From the NCBI GenBank assembly GCA_035289385.1, contig DATDXI010000013.1, positions 1 to 17,789 on the forward strand: DNA of 17,789 nucleotides, given 5' to 3'. Made by a program: the position numbers and the translations under genes. The notes below the pieces were generated by a model. The model ran no database searches and was not told the DNA's origin. It saw only the letters and a list, made by a program, of their open reading frames with translations. Source of the DNA: JACOZM01 sp035289385. GTDB taxonomy: Archaea > Nanobdellota > Nanobdellia > Woesearchaeales > GW2011-AR9. This document shows, piece by piece, positions 4,694 through 12,613 of this stretch (positions are counted from its first letter, which is position 1; every line of letters starts with the position of its first letter).

Positions 4694-6103
4694 ATGAAAA
4701 CAGGATTACGAACGCATTCATGTGGAGAGTTGCGTAAAGAGCATGCTGGAAAAAGCGTAACGCTAGCAGGCTGGGCTGACACCCATCGGATCCAAGGGAA
4801 AGTCAGCTTCATCCTATTGAGAGATAGGTATGGCATCACTCAGATCTTTGTCAATCCCGACATCACCAAGAAATTGGGAGAAATACGTCGGGAATCCGTT
4901 ATTCAGGTGAAAGGAGAAGTAAAAGTTCGCCCGGAAAATCAGATTCGAAAAGAGCTTTCTACGGGAGAGATTGAAGTTGCTGCTCAAGATGTCACTATTC
5001 TTACCAAAGCAGAACCATTGCCATTAGAATTAGATGGAGAAGCTCTGGAAGATACTCGCTTAAAATATCGTTACTTAGATTTACGCAGAAAAGAAATGGT
5101 GGAAAATCTCACCAAACGGCATAAGTCTATCCAATGCATCAGGAATTTTATGGATAAGAAGCATTTCTTGGATATTACCACTCCTATCTTAACAAAATCA
5201 ACTCCGGAAGGAGCCAGAGATTATCTTGTTCCGTCAAGAGTGCATAAAGGTAAATTTTATGCTTTGCCTCAAGCTCCTCAGCAATACAAACAATTATTGA
5301 TGGTAGCTGGCGTAGATAAGTATTTCCAGATCGCTCCTTGTTTCCGTGATGAAGATGCTCGTGCTGATCGTGCTCCGGGAGAATTTTATCAGCTGGATAT
5401 CGAGATGAGTTTTCCAAAACAAGAGGATATCTTGGATCTCATTGAAGAATTGACGATTACTTTAGTGAAAGAAGTATTTCCTGAAAAAAAGTTTACCCAA
5501 GTTCCTTTTCCGAGATTAAAGTATGATGATGTCATGAAGAAATATAAGAAAGACAGTCCTGACATCAGAAAAAATAAAGATGACCCTGACGAGTTGGGCT
5601 TCTGCTGGGTCCTTGACTTCCCGTTATTCCAAAAGCAGACGGAAGCAGATTTCTTTCATGGAGCTGGCAAGGAATGGGGACCGTCCCATAACATGTTTAC
5701 TGCTCCTAAAGAGGAAGACCTCGAATATCTCGATTCCGATCCAGGAAAAGCGAAATCCTATCAGCATGATTTTGTCCTTAACGGATCAGAAGTCGGCGGA
5801 GGAGCATTACGTATTTACCGTCCAGATTTACAGTCAAAAATATTTGACCTTATCGGCATGACGAAAGAGAAGCAGAAAGAATTTTCCCATATGCTGGAAG
5901 CATTCAGCTACGGCGTTCCTCCCCATGGGGGCATTGCTTTAGGTATCGATAGATTACTTATGAAAATCATGGGCAAAACATCGCTGAGAGAAATGATCGC
6001 TTTCCCTAAAAATAAGGATGCAAAAGATTTAGTGATGGATGCTCCTTCAGCCGTGACGGAAGAACAGTTGAAAGAATTGGGCATCCGGCTGCAAAAAATA
6101 TGA
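4694..6103 (+). CDS. aspS: Aspartyl-tRNA synthetase, bacterial type lacking the GAD insertion
   Basis: A class II synthetase that charges tRNA-Asp in the cytoplasm. Residues 1-110 are the OB-fold anticodon-binding domain in bacterial style ('MKTGLRTHSCGELR', 'GWADTHR'). Motif 2 is FRDED...IEMSF (217-240) and motif 3 is GGIALGIDR (412-420), with the PPHGG that distinguishes AspRS from AsnRS. At 469 aa it is about 120 residues shorter than usual bacterial AspRS. The large GAD domain normally found between 'SPDIR' (about 288-292) and 'WVLDFPLF' (about 305-312) is reduced to about a dozen residues, while the catalytic core is intact. Archaea normally use a different AspRS of about 430 aa, so this gene was probably acquired from bacteria. 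It overlaps tgt by four bases (ATGA), indicating translational coupling. Confidence 0.92.
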   Translation: MKTGLRTHSCGELRKEHAGKSVTLAGWADTHRIQGKVSFILLRDRYGITQIFVNPDITKKLGEIRRESVIQVKGEVKVRPENQIRKELSTGEIEVAAQDVTILTKAEPLPLELDGEALEDTRLKYRYLDLRRKEMVENLTKRHKSIQCIRNFMDKKHFLDITTPILTKSTPEGARDYLVPSRVHKGKFYALPQAPQQYKQLLMVAGVDKYFQIAPCFRDEDARADRAPGEFYQLDIEMSFPKQEDILDLIEELTITLVKEVFPEKKFTQVPFPRLKYDDVMKKYKKDSPDIRKNKDDPDELGFCWVLDFPLFQKQTEADFFHGAGKEWGPSHNMFTAPKEEDLEYLDSDPGKAKSYQHDFVLNGSEVGGGALRIYRPDLQSKIFDLIGMTKEKQKEFSHMLEAFSYGVPPHGGIALGIDRLLMKIMGKTSLREMIAFPKNKDAKDLVMDAPSAVTEEQLKELGIRLQKI

Positions 6104-7251
6104 AGAGACAAGTTGTGTTCTCGTTAACTCATCAGGATGGAAATTCTAGGGTTGGAATATTCCAGACTGCTCACGGAAAGATAGAAACCCCTTTTTTTAT
6201 GCCCGCAGCGACAAAAGCTACCGGGAAATGCCTTACCACTGATGATTATACAGTTATAGGCCTTCCTGCAGTTATCAGCAACGCCCTTATCCTCAGCCTT
6301 AAGCCAGGTGTGGACACAGTTAAAAGATCTCACGGGCTGCATCGTTTCATGAATTTCAAGGGCATCATCTTTACCGATTGCGGGGGATTCCAGATGTCTA
6401 GAAGTATCTTTGAAAAGAAAAGTAAAAGAGCCCTGCATTTCCGCAATCCCTATAATCAGCAAGCCATTGTTCTGACACCTCAAAAGATCATGGAGATAGA
6501 AATTGCTTTAGGAAGCGATGTAGCCATGATGCTGGATGACATGTCTCCTTATGGGGCATCGTTTGAAGAAGCTAAGGAAGCTATGGAAAACACGCACCGC
6601 TGGGCTCAGGAATCGCTGCAAGAACATCAACGGTTGAAAAAGTTGCTGGGATCAAAACATTATGCTTCGAAACAATTATTGTTTGGCATTATCCAAGGAA
6701 ATTTTTATCCTGAATTGAGGGAAGAAAGCGCTAAATATATTTCTCAACTTGCTTTTGATGGGATAGCTATAGGTGGTGTGGCCATCGGCGAGCCTATGGA
6801 GAAGATGTATCTGGCGATAGATACAGCCTTACCTTTTATTCCTTTGGATAAGCCTCGCTATGTGATGGGCGTGGGCAGCCCCGTCGAAATCTTAGAGATG
6901 ATTGGCAGAGGGATCGACTGTTTTGATTCAGTGTATCCTGCCAAGATGGCGCGGCACGACCATCTCTTTACCAAGAAAGGGCCTTTGCTGCTAGGCCAGG
7001 ATACGTATGCTCACGATTTTTCTCCGATAGAGAAGGGCTGCAAGTGCCATGCCTGTAGAAATTATACTAAAGCTTACCTTCATCATCTTTCGAAGATCAA
7101 TGAGCCTGCGGGACATCGCCTGAAAACGATTCACAATCTGCATTTCATCAAGCAGCTTCTTGATGCAGCGAAGGTTGCGATCAAAAAGAAAAAGTTTGAA
7201 GAGTTTAAACGGTCTTTTGGTAGGGAATATGCTGTGAAGAAGGAGATATGA
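6100..7251 (+). CDS. tgt: Queuine/7-deazaguanine tRNA-ribosyltransferase, bacterial type
   Basis: A TIM-barrel transglycosylase that swaps a guanine in tRNA for a 7-deazaguanine base. The 383-aa length and single-domain layout fit bacterial/eukaryal Tgt (G34, queuosine pathway), not archaeal TgtA (G15, archaeosine), which carries extra C-terminal PUA-containing domains. Visible are D93 in TDCGGFQ, D146 in MMLDDMSPY, GGVAIGE (225-231), MGVGSP (256-261), the nucleophile D276 in CFDSVYP, and a zinc site C314-x-C316-x2-C319 with H345. The residue matching the bacterial Val233 that excludes queuine is Ile229, favouring a small base such as preQ1 or preQ0. Oddities are TDC for TDS and PAK for the usual PTR after the nucleophile. 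It is coupled to aspS and followed by asnS. Confidence 0.9.
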   Translation: MKRQVVFSLTHQDGNSRVGIFQTAHGKIETPFFMPAATKATGKCLTTDDYTVIGLPAVISNALILSLKPGVDTVKRSHGLHRFMNFKGIIFTDCGGFQMSRSIFEKKSKRALHFRNPYNQQAIVLTPQKIMEIEIALGSDVAMMLDDMSPYGASFEEAKEAMENTHRWAQESLQEHQRLKKLLGSKHYASKQLLFGIIQGNFYPELREESAKYISQLAFDGIAIGGVAIGEPMEKMYLAIDTALPFIPLDKPRYVMGVGSPVEILEMIGRGIDCFDSVYPAKMARHDHLFTKKGPLLLGQDTYAHDFSPIEKGCKCHACRNYTKAYLHHLSKINEPAGHRLKTIHNLHFIKQLLDAAKVAIKKKKFEEFKRSFGREYAVKKEI

Positions 7252-7298
7252 TAGATATTCGTTGAGGTGATGGCTACGCTGGTTAAACCACAATAACC

Positions 7299-7308
7299 TT
7301 TATAAAAT
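7299..7308 (+). promoter_or_regulatory. TATA box for asnS
   Basis: TTTATAAAAT is centred 27 nt before the asnS ATG, so asnS is probably also transcribed as a leaderless mRNA separately from aspS-tgt. Confidence 0.55.
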
Positions 7309-7329
7309 AAACAGAAATACCCATACATC

Positions 7330-8640
7330 ATGAAACAGCAGACCATAAACTACCTCTCGATAAAGGATGCGATGGAACAAGGCCAGGGGAAAGTAAACAT
7401 CCGTGGCTGGGTTCACCGTGAACGGGGTTCCAACAAGATGAAGTTTATCACGCTGAGAGATTCCAGCAACCTTATCCAGTGTGTTTTTGAGCGGCAGAAT
7501 TTTGAAAAGCGCTGGGAAGAGATCGACCATTTACAAGTTGAAGCATCATTACAATTGACGGGAACGATAAAAAAAGATGAGCGCGCTCCGACAGGGTATG
7601 AATTACATGTTGAAGAGTACACACTCATCGGCTCATCAGATAATTATCCCATTACCAAGGACCAATCCACAGAATTCTTGGCTGACAACAGACATCTCTG
7701 GCTAAGAAGCAGAAAGATGACAGCCATCTTAAAGATCAGAAGCACCGTCTTTGGCGCTATCGACGAATATTTTAAAGGCCAAGGATTTTATGAATATCAT
7801 TCTCCTATCTTTCAAGCTGTGCAATGTGAAGGCGGGTCAACCTTATTTGAAGTGAAATATTTTGATCAGAAAGATGTTTTTTTGAGCCAGTCATGGCAGT
7901 TGTACGCTGAACCGGCCATTTTTGCCTTAGAAAAGATTTATACTATCTCTCCCAGCTTTCGGGCAGAAAAGTCGAAGACATCCCGACATCTGACAGAATA
8001 TTGGCATGCGGAGATGGAAGTGGCTTGGGCAGGATTAGATGACATCATCAATTACGGAGAACAATTATTGAAATTTATTTTTGCAAAAGTTCTTGAAAAC
8101 AACAAAGAAGAATTAAAAGTGTTGGAACGAGATGTCAAAAAGCTTGAACCCATAGTCAAGAAGCCGTTTGTGAGGATGACCTATGACCAGGCTCTAAAGA
8201 TTCTTCAAGACAAGTGCAAGATGAAAGTTCCTTGGGGGAAAGACCTTCGGACCGTTGAAGAAGACAAGTTAACCTCTCTCTATGATGTTCCTGTCATCTG
8301 TACCGGTTATCCAAAAAAAGTAAAGGCCTTTTACATGACGGAAGACCCTAAAAATCCTGATGTCGTGCTAGGGGTTGATTTTTTAGCTCCGGAAGGCTAT
8401 GGTGAAATTATCGGTGGCTCGCAAAGGGAACATGACATCGAGAAAGTGAAAGCCCGCCTTGTACAGCAAGGTGAGGATCCTAAAGAATACGAATTTTATC
8501 TGGATACGAGAAGGTACGGCAGCGTCCCTCACGGCGGCTTTGGCTTGGGAGTAGAAAGAGTTATCTCCTGGGTTTGCGGGTTAGATAATATTAAGGATGC
8601 AATTCCTTTTCCAAGGACGATGGAAAGGTATAAGCCATAG
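7330..8640 (+). CDS. asnS: Asparaginyl-tRNA synthetase
   Basis: A class II synthetase of 436 aa that attaches Asn to tRNA-Asn. The OB-fold (residues about 20-100, 'IRGWVHRERGSNKMKFITLRD') is followed by the AsnRS signature FLADNRHLWLRSRKM (116-130). Motif 2 begins FRAEKSKTSRHL (210-221), and motif 3 is GGFGLGVER (402-410) in the context SVPHGG. It ends IPFPRTMERYKP, as AsnRS proteins often do. Having AsnRS means the AspRS upstream need not mischarge tRNA-Asn. The gene is close to its substrate tRNA-Asn(GUU), and a tRNA-guanine transglycosylase lies between. Its end faces the SulP gene, separated by 50 pyrimidine-rich bases that could terminate transcription. Confidence 0.93.
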   Translation: MKQQTINYLSIKDAMEQGQGKVNIRGWVHRERGSNKMKFITLRDSSNLIQCVFERQNFEKRWEEIDHLQVEASLQLTGTIKKDERAPTGYELHVEEYTLIGSSDNYPITKDQSTEFLADNRHLWLRSRKMTAILKIRSTVFGAIDEYFKGQGFYEYHSPIFQAVQCEGGSTLFEVKYFDQKDVFLSQSWQLYAEPAIFALEKIYTISPSFRAEKSKTSRHLTEYWHAEMEVAWAGLDDIINYGEQLLKFIFAKVLENNKEELKVLERDVKKLEPIVKKPFVRMTYDQALKILQDKCKMKVPWGKDLRTVEEDKLTSLYDVPVICTGYPKKVKAFYMTEDPKNPDVVLGVDFLAPEGYGEIIGGSQREHDIEKVKARLVQQGEDPKEYEFYLDTRRYGSVPHGGFGLGVERVISWVCGLDNIKDAIPFPRTMERYKP

Positions 8641-8690
8641 TTACTCTTCTCTCTTTCCAGAAACTCTTCTCTCAAGAAACTATTACAATC

Positions 8691-10400
8691 CTATTTTTTC
8701 CTCTCGCCAAGCTTGTTCTGCTCCAACAACAGCGTATGGAAATTCTTTTCTAAATACATCAAAGCATCGATCGTCTTCCGAAAGATATGATTCTGGTTGA
8801 ACGTCTTCCTAAATTCTTCATTCTTCTCTAAGGTCTCTTTTACTACTGGATGTAATCCCGAAAGGAAAACGATGCTCTTCTCTTTCTGCCGTTCCTTGAT
8901 GAATTCATTCAGCCGAGTAACTCCTGTGCTGTCCACAAAAGGAACGTATTTCATGCGAAGGATAATGACTGTTTTTTTAACATCTAACTGTTCCGTAATT
9001 TTTTTGTCAAAGACATTCATTGCTCCAAAAAAGAAAGGGCCGTTAAGAGTGTATACCCCAACTGCTCCGCTAAGATTAGGATTTGCTGCAATGATATTGT
9101 TGATGGACGTATCTGAAGAATATTCTGTCATTGGCCTGATGTCGATGATGCTGGTAAGCCGGACAAAGACGAGGAAAATGGCTAAGACCATGCCTACTTC
9201 GACGGCAAACACTAAGTCGGTAAGAACCGTTAACCCAAATGTGGCAAATAAGACGATGCTTTCTGACCTGCTGATCTTGATGATCGTCCTGAACTCTTGA
9301 ACGTTGATCATCCTCGCTGAAACATACATCAGCATTCCGGCGAGGAAAGCTTTTGGGATATATTTTGCGATGGGAGAAAGAAGCAGAATAATAATTAATA
9401 AAATCAGGCCGTGAATGATTCCCGCCATCCTCGTCTTTGCTCCTTCACGGATATTGACGGCGCTTCTGGCAATAGCTGCCGTAGCGGGGATGCCATTAAA
9501 AAAGGGCACGATGATATTGCAGACACCCTGGCCAATAAGCTCTTTATCACTTTTATGCTTCGTGTTGCTCATGCCATCACAGACAACAGCACAGAGCATC
9601 GCTTCGATGATCCCCAGCATAGCAATCGTGAAAGCTGATGGAAGCACATCTTTTACCAGTTGAAAATTGATTGATATCAGATGAATTGTCGGCAAGCCTG
9701 AAGGGATATTTCCTACTATAGGGATAGGTAAAGCCCAGATGAGCACGGCAGCGGTAGAGAGGAGAAGAGGAAGAAGCGATGAAGGGATATTTCTTGTTGC
9801 TTTAAACCGAGAAAGAATTTTTGGCAAAAATAGCAAACAGAGGATAGTAATTATTGTAATCCCCACTGCCAACTGCTGAGCTTGGCCGAGGTGGTCTATG
9901 ACTTGCCCGATATTTTCCCAGATATGCTCTTTAGGTGAAAGTGTTAATCCGAAAGCATTACCTAGCTGTCCGATAAAGATAATCACTCCTATTCCTGCCG
10001 TAAATCCAGAGATGACTGGGAACGGGATGAATTTTACAAAGCGTCCGAATTTTAATAAGCCCAGAAGCAATTGCATGATTCCCGCCAAGAAGCCAGTAAG
10101 CAATAGCCCTTCTATACCAAATTTCTGAACGGTGGAAAGGATAACAACCGTCATCGCTCCCGTTGGTCCAGTAATCGAAAATCGTGATCCTCCAAACGTC
10201 GATCCTAAGATCCCGGCAATGATTGCTGTATAAAGCCCCATGATAGGCTCTACTCCAGAAGCGATAGCAAAAGCGATGGCTAAAGGCAGAGCAACTATTG
10301 CTGTAATAAAGCCTGCTTTAAGGTCGAATAAAAGGTAGTTTTTGCAATATTCTTTTGTTTCACTCGCTAATTTGTTCAGCTTTCCCTGAAGTTCTGCCAT
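8691..10400 (-). CDS. SulP family anion transporter with STAS domain
   Basis: A 569-residue membrane transporter of the SLC26/SulP family. Residues about 20-420 contain the multi-helix core, including the hallmark 'DLKAGFITAIVALPLAIAFA', 'GLYTAIIAGILGSTFGGS' and 'SITGPTGAMTV' near the N-terminus. The C-terminal 130 or so residues form a cytoplasmic STAS domain ('FFFGAMNVFDKKI', 'ILRMKYVPFVDSTGV', 'GLHPVVKETLEK'). Bacterial relatives move sulfate, bicarbonate or other anions, usually with Na+ or H+; the substrate cannot be decided here. The family is common in bacteria and may have been acquired by transfer. It has its own leaderless promoter with a GC-rich inverted repeat near the start site. 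It is convergent with asnS. Confidence 0.92.
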   Translation of the reverse strand: MAELQGKLNKLASETKEYCKNYLLFDLKAGFITAIVALPLAIAFAIASGVEPIMGLYTAIIAGILGSTFGGSRFSITGPTGAMTVVILSTVQKFGIEGLLLTGFLAGIMQLLLGLLKFGRFVKFIPFPVISGFTAGIGVIIFIGQLGNAFGLTLSPKEHIWENIGQVIDHLGQAQQLAVGITIITILCLLFLPKILSRFKATRNIPSSLLPLLLSTAAVLIWALPIPIVGNIPSGLPTIHLISINFQLVKDVLPSAFTIAMLGIIEAMLCAVVCDGMSNTKHKSDKELIGQGVCNIIVPFFNGIPATAAIARSAVNIREGAKTRMAGIIHGLILLIIILLLSPIAKYIPKAFLAGMLMYVSARMINVQEFRTIIKISRSESIVLFATFGLTVLTDLVFAVEVGMVLAIFLVFVRLTSIIDIRPMTEYSSDTSINNIIAANPNLSGAVGVYTLNGPFFFGAMNVFDKKITEQLDVKKTVIILRMKYVPFVDSTGVTRLNEFIKERQKEKSIVFLSGLHPVVKETLEKNEEFRKTFNQNHIFRKTIDALMYLEKNFHTLLLEQNKLGERKK

Positions 10401-10405
10401 GAGAG

Positions 10406-10457
10406 CCCCCTTTGCTATGGGGGAATTATATAAGCTTATGCTGTCTCTAAATAGAGA
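10406..10457 (-). promoter_or_regulatory. SulP promoter with inverted repeats
   Basis: The minus-strand TATA box GCTTATATAATT (10425-10436) lies about 30 nt before the ATG. CCCCC (10406-10410) and GGGGG (10419-10423) form a small inverted repeat between the TATA box and the predicted start, and TCTCTA/TAGAGA (10444-10457) form another just upstream. Both are placed like regulator sites, but no regulator can be named. Confidence 0.4.
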
Positions 10458-10480
10458 AGAAATAGGGGTAGAGAAGAAGT

Positions 10481-11017
10481 TTACTTCTTTTGGCTGAAGC
10501 TTAACCCATCCCTAATATCAATAATAATTGTCTCCAGCCGTGGATCAGTAAGAACAGCCTGCCTGAAATCCTGGCATCCGGGGAAAGTGATGTTATCAGC
10601 GATCATGATCCCTTTTGGTTTTAATAATCGTAAGCAATCTTCCAACACTTGAAAATATCCTGTCTTATGGAAATCGATAAAGATCATATCAAAATAATCC
10701 TTCCTTACTGCTGCCATATCTTTTACCGCTTCCACTCCATCTTGAATGATGATCGTTGCCTTAATGTTAAATAAGGCATAATTTCTCTTTGCTTCTTCAG
10801 TAATATGCCCATCGATATCAATAGTAGTTACCTCTGCTCCTTCACTTCCAAGAATACAGCCGGAGTAGCCATTAGCTGTGCCTAATTCCAGAATCTTTTT
10901 CGGCTTGTACTTTTGCACTTGCTGCAAAAGCCATGTTCCCTTGGCAGAGCCGATGATAGGTATTCTTCGGGCTATGCTTTCTTGTTCAAGACTTTTTAGC
11001 TGGTTGATGATAATCAT
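10481..11017 (-). CDS. Class I SAM-dependent O-methyltransferase (COMT/TrmR-like)
   Basis: A 178-residue methyltransferase. Motif I is LELGTANGYSG (43-53), the acidic residue ending the second strand is in TTIDID (64-69), FDMIFIDFHK (109-118) forms the fourth strand, and ADNITFPG (140-147) supplies the D-N pair that in catechol O-methyltransferase relatives holds a divalent metal. The C-terminal 'DGLSFSQK' matches the usual ending of this family (COG4122). Bacterial members include TrmR, which methylates 5-hydroxyuridine at tRNA position 34, as well as small-molecule enzymes. This protein is somewhat shorter than typical members and lacks part of the N-terminal helical region. It starts 8 bp after the stop of the caspase-fold gene, so the two are probably one operon. 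A TrhO-type enzyme nearby makes a tRNA substrate possible but unproven. Confidence 0.82.
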   Translation of the reverse strand: MIIINQLKSLEQESIARRIPIIGSAKGTWLLQQVQKYKPKKILELGTANGYSGCILGSEGAEVTTIDIDGHITEEAKRNYALFNIKATIIIQDGVEAVKDMAAVRKDYFDMIFIDFHKTGYFQVLEDCLRLLKPKGIMIADNITFPGCQDFRQAVLTDPRLETIIIDIRDGLSFSQKK

Positions 11018-11025
11018 AACGTAAA

Positions 11026-11754
11026 TTATAGGATAACATCAAACGGAAGCCAGCGTTGTGCATGTTGCCTCTTCGATTGTCGTTCAGGCGAAGGAATAAC
11101 GTTCAACGCACTCAACTTTCTTGCTCCTCCGATCATGATAGTTACGGCCCGGTCAAAGTCAGAATCATTGCCTGTTCTTGCCTCTTGGCGAGCGGAAGTA
11201 GAAGTAATGACAGCATAATCTTTTGAATGAGCTTCTCGCTTTACAACATCAATGAGTGATCCACTGTAATCTGCCGCAAGGATGATCGCTTTTTTTCCTG
11301 GAATCTCTCGAAGATAACTTAGCAGTTGCCCATAAGATAGTCCATTATTGCTACTCGGAGAACCAGAGTGGAAACGCAGAGAACCAGGTTTGCCTGGAGA
11401 CGTCACATAAAGAAATGTTAAAGATTCCTTCGTTGCTTCCGCAGCAATCCTTGTTGTTACAGCTTGTAATTCTGCAGGGATATCATCCCAAGGTAGGATT
11501 CTCTGCACCAAGGAATAGTCTATACTTCTTTCCTCATGAACATCTAATTCATCCTCCCACTGCAGAGCAAAAGCTCGCTGTTCTGCTTCTCCAATATGAC
11601 TGCCTGGAGAGAACTCCCCCTGAAGCATGGCTTCTAGTTCTAATACTCTTCCTAATCCTTTAGCATTGATGCTTCTCGTTTCAGGCGCGTCATAATTATT
11701 TACTAAAATAGCATATCTTTGCGCGGGTACAAACAGTTCTGGTTGACGGAACAT
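11026..11754 (-). CDS. Caspase-fold (C13/C14/C25-like) protein, apparently inactive
   Basis: The 242-residue protein follows the order of caspase-fold peptidases. 'RYAILVNNYDAPETRSINA' (13-31) resembles the first strand and loop, then come a helix (34-45), 'LTFLYVTSPGKPGSL' (112-126), 'LSYGQLLSYL' (139-148), 'KKAIILAADYSGSLID' (154-169) and 'YAVITSTSARQEA' (180-192). In active relatives the second strand ends Gly-His-Gly and the third ends Asp-x-Cys-x-Ser-Gly. Here the His is replaced by Pro120 and the Cys by Asp162. The fold seems kept but the dyad lost. The frame extends three codons upstream to a TTG at 11763; the ATG at 11754 is preferred. The family assignment is by pattern, so it is moderately sure. 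Confidence 0.55.
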   Translation of the reverse strand: MFRQPELFVPAQRYAILVNNYDAPETRSINAKGLGRVLELEAMLQGEFSPGSHIGEAEQRAFALQWEDELDVHEERSIDYSLVQRILPWDDIPAELQAVTTRIAAEATKESLTFLYVTSPGKPGSLRFHSGSPSSNNGLSYGQLLSYLREIPGKKAIILAADYSGSLIDVVKREAHSKDYAVITSTSARQEARTGNDSDFDRAVTIMIGGARKLSALNVIPSPERQSKRQHAQRWLPFDVIL

Positions 11755-11812
11755 AAGATGCAATACTTTTATAAGCTTTAAAAATCTTCTTATCTAAAAG
11801 AGGTGATTGACT
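11755..11812. promoter_or_regulatory. Compact divergent promoter region
   Basis: Only 58 bp separate the caspase-fold gene from the DUF1761 gene. CTTTTATAAGC (about 11766-11776) can serve as a TATA element in both directions. On the plus side a start near 11797 would leave a short leader holding the ribosome-binding site AGGTGAT at 11801-11807. Confidence 0.45.
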
Positions 11813-12208
11813 ATGGTAAACTATTTGGCGGTATTGGTGGCAGCCGTTGTTTCTTTTCTTGTTGGCTGGGTATGGTTTTCTAAGCCGGTGTTTGGGAAAG
11901 TATGGATGAGTTTGATGGGATTGAAGAAAGAGCCGAAGCATGAAGGGATGGCTAAGAATCTGGTCATAGGATTCCTTGGAACTTTGGTAACTGCGTACGT
12001 TCTAGCATACTTTGTTGATATGCTGGGCTACATGACAGCATTGAGCGGCATGATGGTTGGCTTTTGGGCTTGGCTTGGCTTTGTAGCAACAACAACGGTA
12101 GGCGGAGTGTTATGGGAAAACAAACCATGGAGCTTATGGCTGTTGAATAACGGGCATAACTTGGTGACGTTGCTGATTACTGGTGCTATTGTCGGAGCTT
12201 GGGTTTAA
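11813..12208 (+). CDS. DUF1761 family small membrane protein
   Basis: A 131-residue integral membrane protein with four hydrophobic segments (about residues 3-24, 46-70, 75-98 and 109-131). It has the family features 'VGWVWFSKPVFGKVWM' in the first loop and 'NNGHNLVTLLITGAIVGAW' at the end. DUF1761 proteins have no known function. The longer frame begins at a TTG (11807), but AGGTGAT at 11801-11807 sits 5 nt before the ATG at 11813, which I take as the start. A strong hairpin terminator follows 22 bp after the stop, so it is probably a single-gene transcript. Confidence 0.8.
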   Translation: MVNYLAVLVAAVVSFLVGWVWFSKPVFGKVWMSLMGLKKEPKHEGMAKNLVIGFLGTLVTAYVLAYFVDMLGYMTALSGMMVGFWAWLGFVATTTVGGVLWENKPWSLWLLNNGHNLVTLLITGAIVGAWV

Positions 12209-12229
12209 AGGTAAGAACGTTCAGAACAC

Positions 12230-12279
12230 CATAAAAAGCAGAGAAAGCTTTTTATGTGATTTCTTTTTTTCCTTTTTTT
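12230..12279 (+). terminator. Perfect 10-bp hairpin with poly-T tail
   Basis: CATAAAAAGC (12230-12239) and GCTTTTTATG (12247-12256) pair perfectly around a 7-base loop, and two long T runs follow up to 12279. This is a clear terminator for the DUF1761 gene. The right arm also contains a TATA-like TTTTTATG about 27 nt before the next ATG at 12281. Confidence 0.65.
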
Positions 12280-12280
12280 A

Positions 12281-12613
12281 ATGGCTGATGGCAGTTTAGA
12301 GATGGATCTTTTTTGTCTAGAAGAGACAGCGCGCCTTGTTCACGATCTGATCAAGCCAGATTATGTTCGTTCAGGATTGCTTGATACTCTCATCAATTCA
12401 GGAGTATTTACCTCTTCTCAACAGCGAGCGTTAAAGGAATATACTGTCTATCTAGTTGCCTCTTATGCTGAAGAAAAAGAAGATTATGGAAGGCCAGACA
12501 TTTATGATTCAATCCGGCAAAGGATGTATGATCAGGTAGTTGTTTATCTGATTAAGGGAATGGGAGATATATCTAAGAACGAAAAATTAGAACTCATCGC
12601 TATGAGGGATTAA
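12281..12613 (+). CDS. Hypothetical protein (110 aa), helical, soluble
   Basis: I do not recognise a family. The protein is acidic, predicted mostly helical and without membrane segments or Cys motifs. Segments such as 'LEETARLVHDLIKPDY', 'SSQQRALKEYTVYLVASYAEEKEDY' and 'DSIRQRMYDQVVVYLIKGM' suggest a small all-helical domain. The ATG directly follows the poly-T tract, so the mRNA is probably leaderless. Its TAA overlaps the TAA of the convergent TrhO-like gene in a shared TTAA. Codon use looks like that of the neighbours, supporting a real gene. Confidence 0.6.
   Translation: MADGSLEMDLFCLEETARLVHDLIKPDYVRSGLLDTLINSGVFTSSQQRALKEYTVYLVASYAEEKEDYGRPDIYDSIRQRMYDQVVVYLIKGMGDISKNEKLELIAMRD

Noticed and set aside
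8797..9300. 167-codon plus-strand frame opposite the SulP gene
   Set aside because: It is antisense to the conserved SulP/STAS coding sequence, which has clear family motifs.
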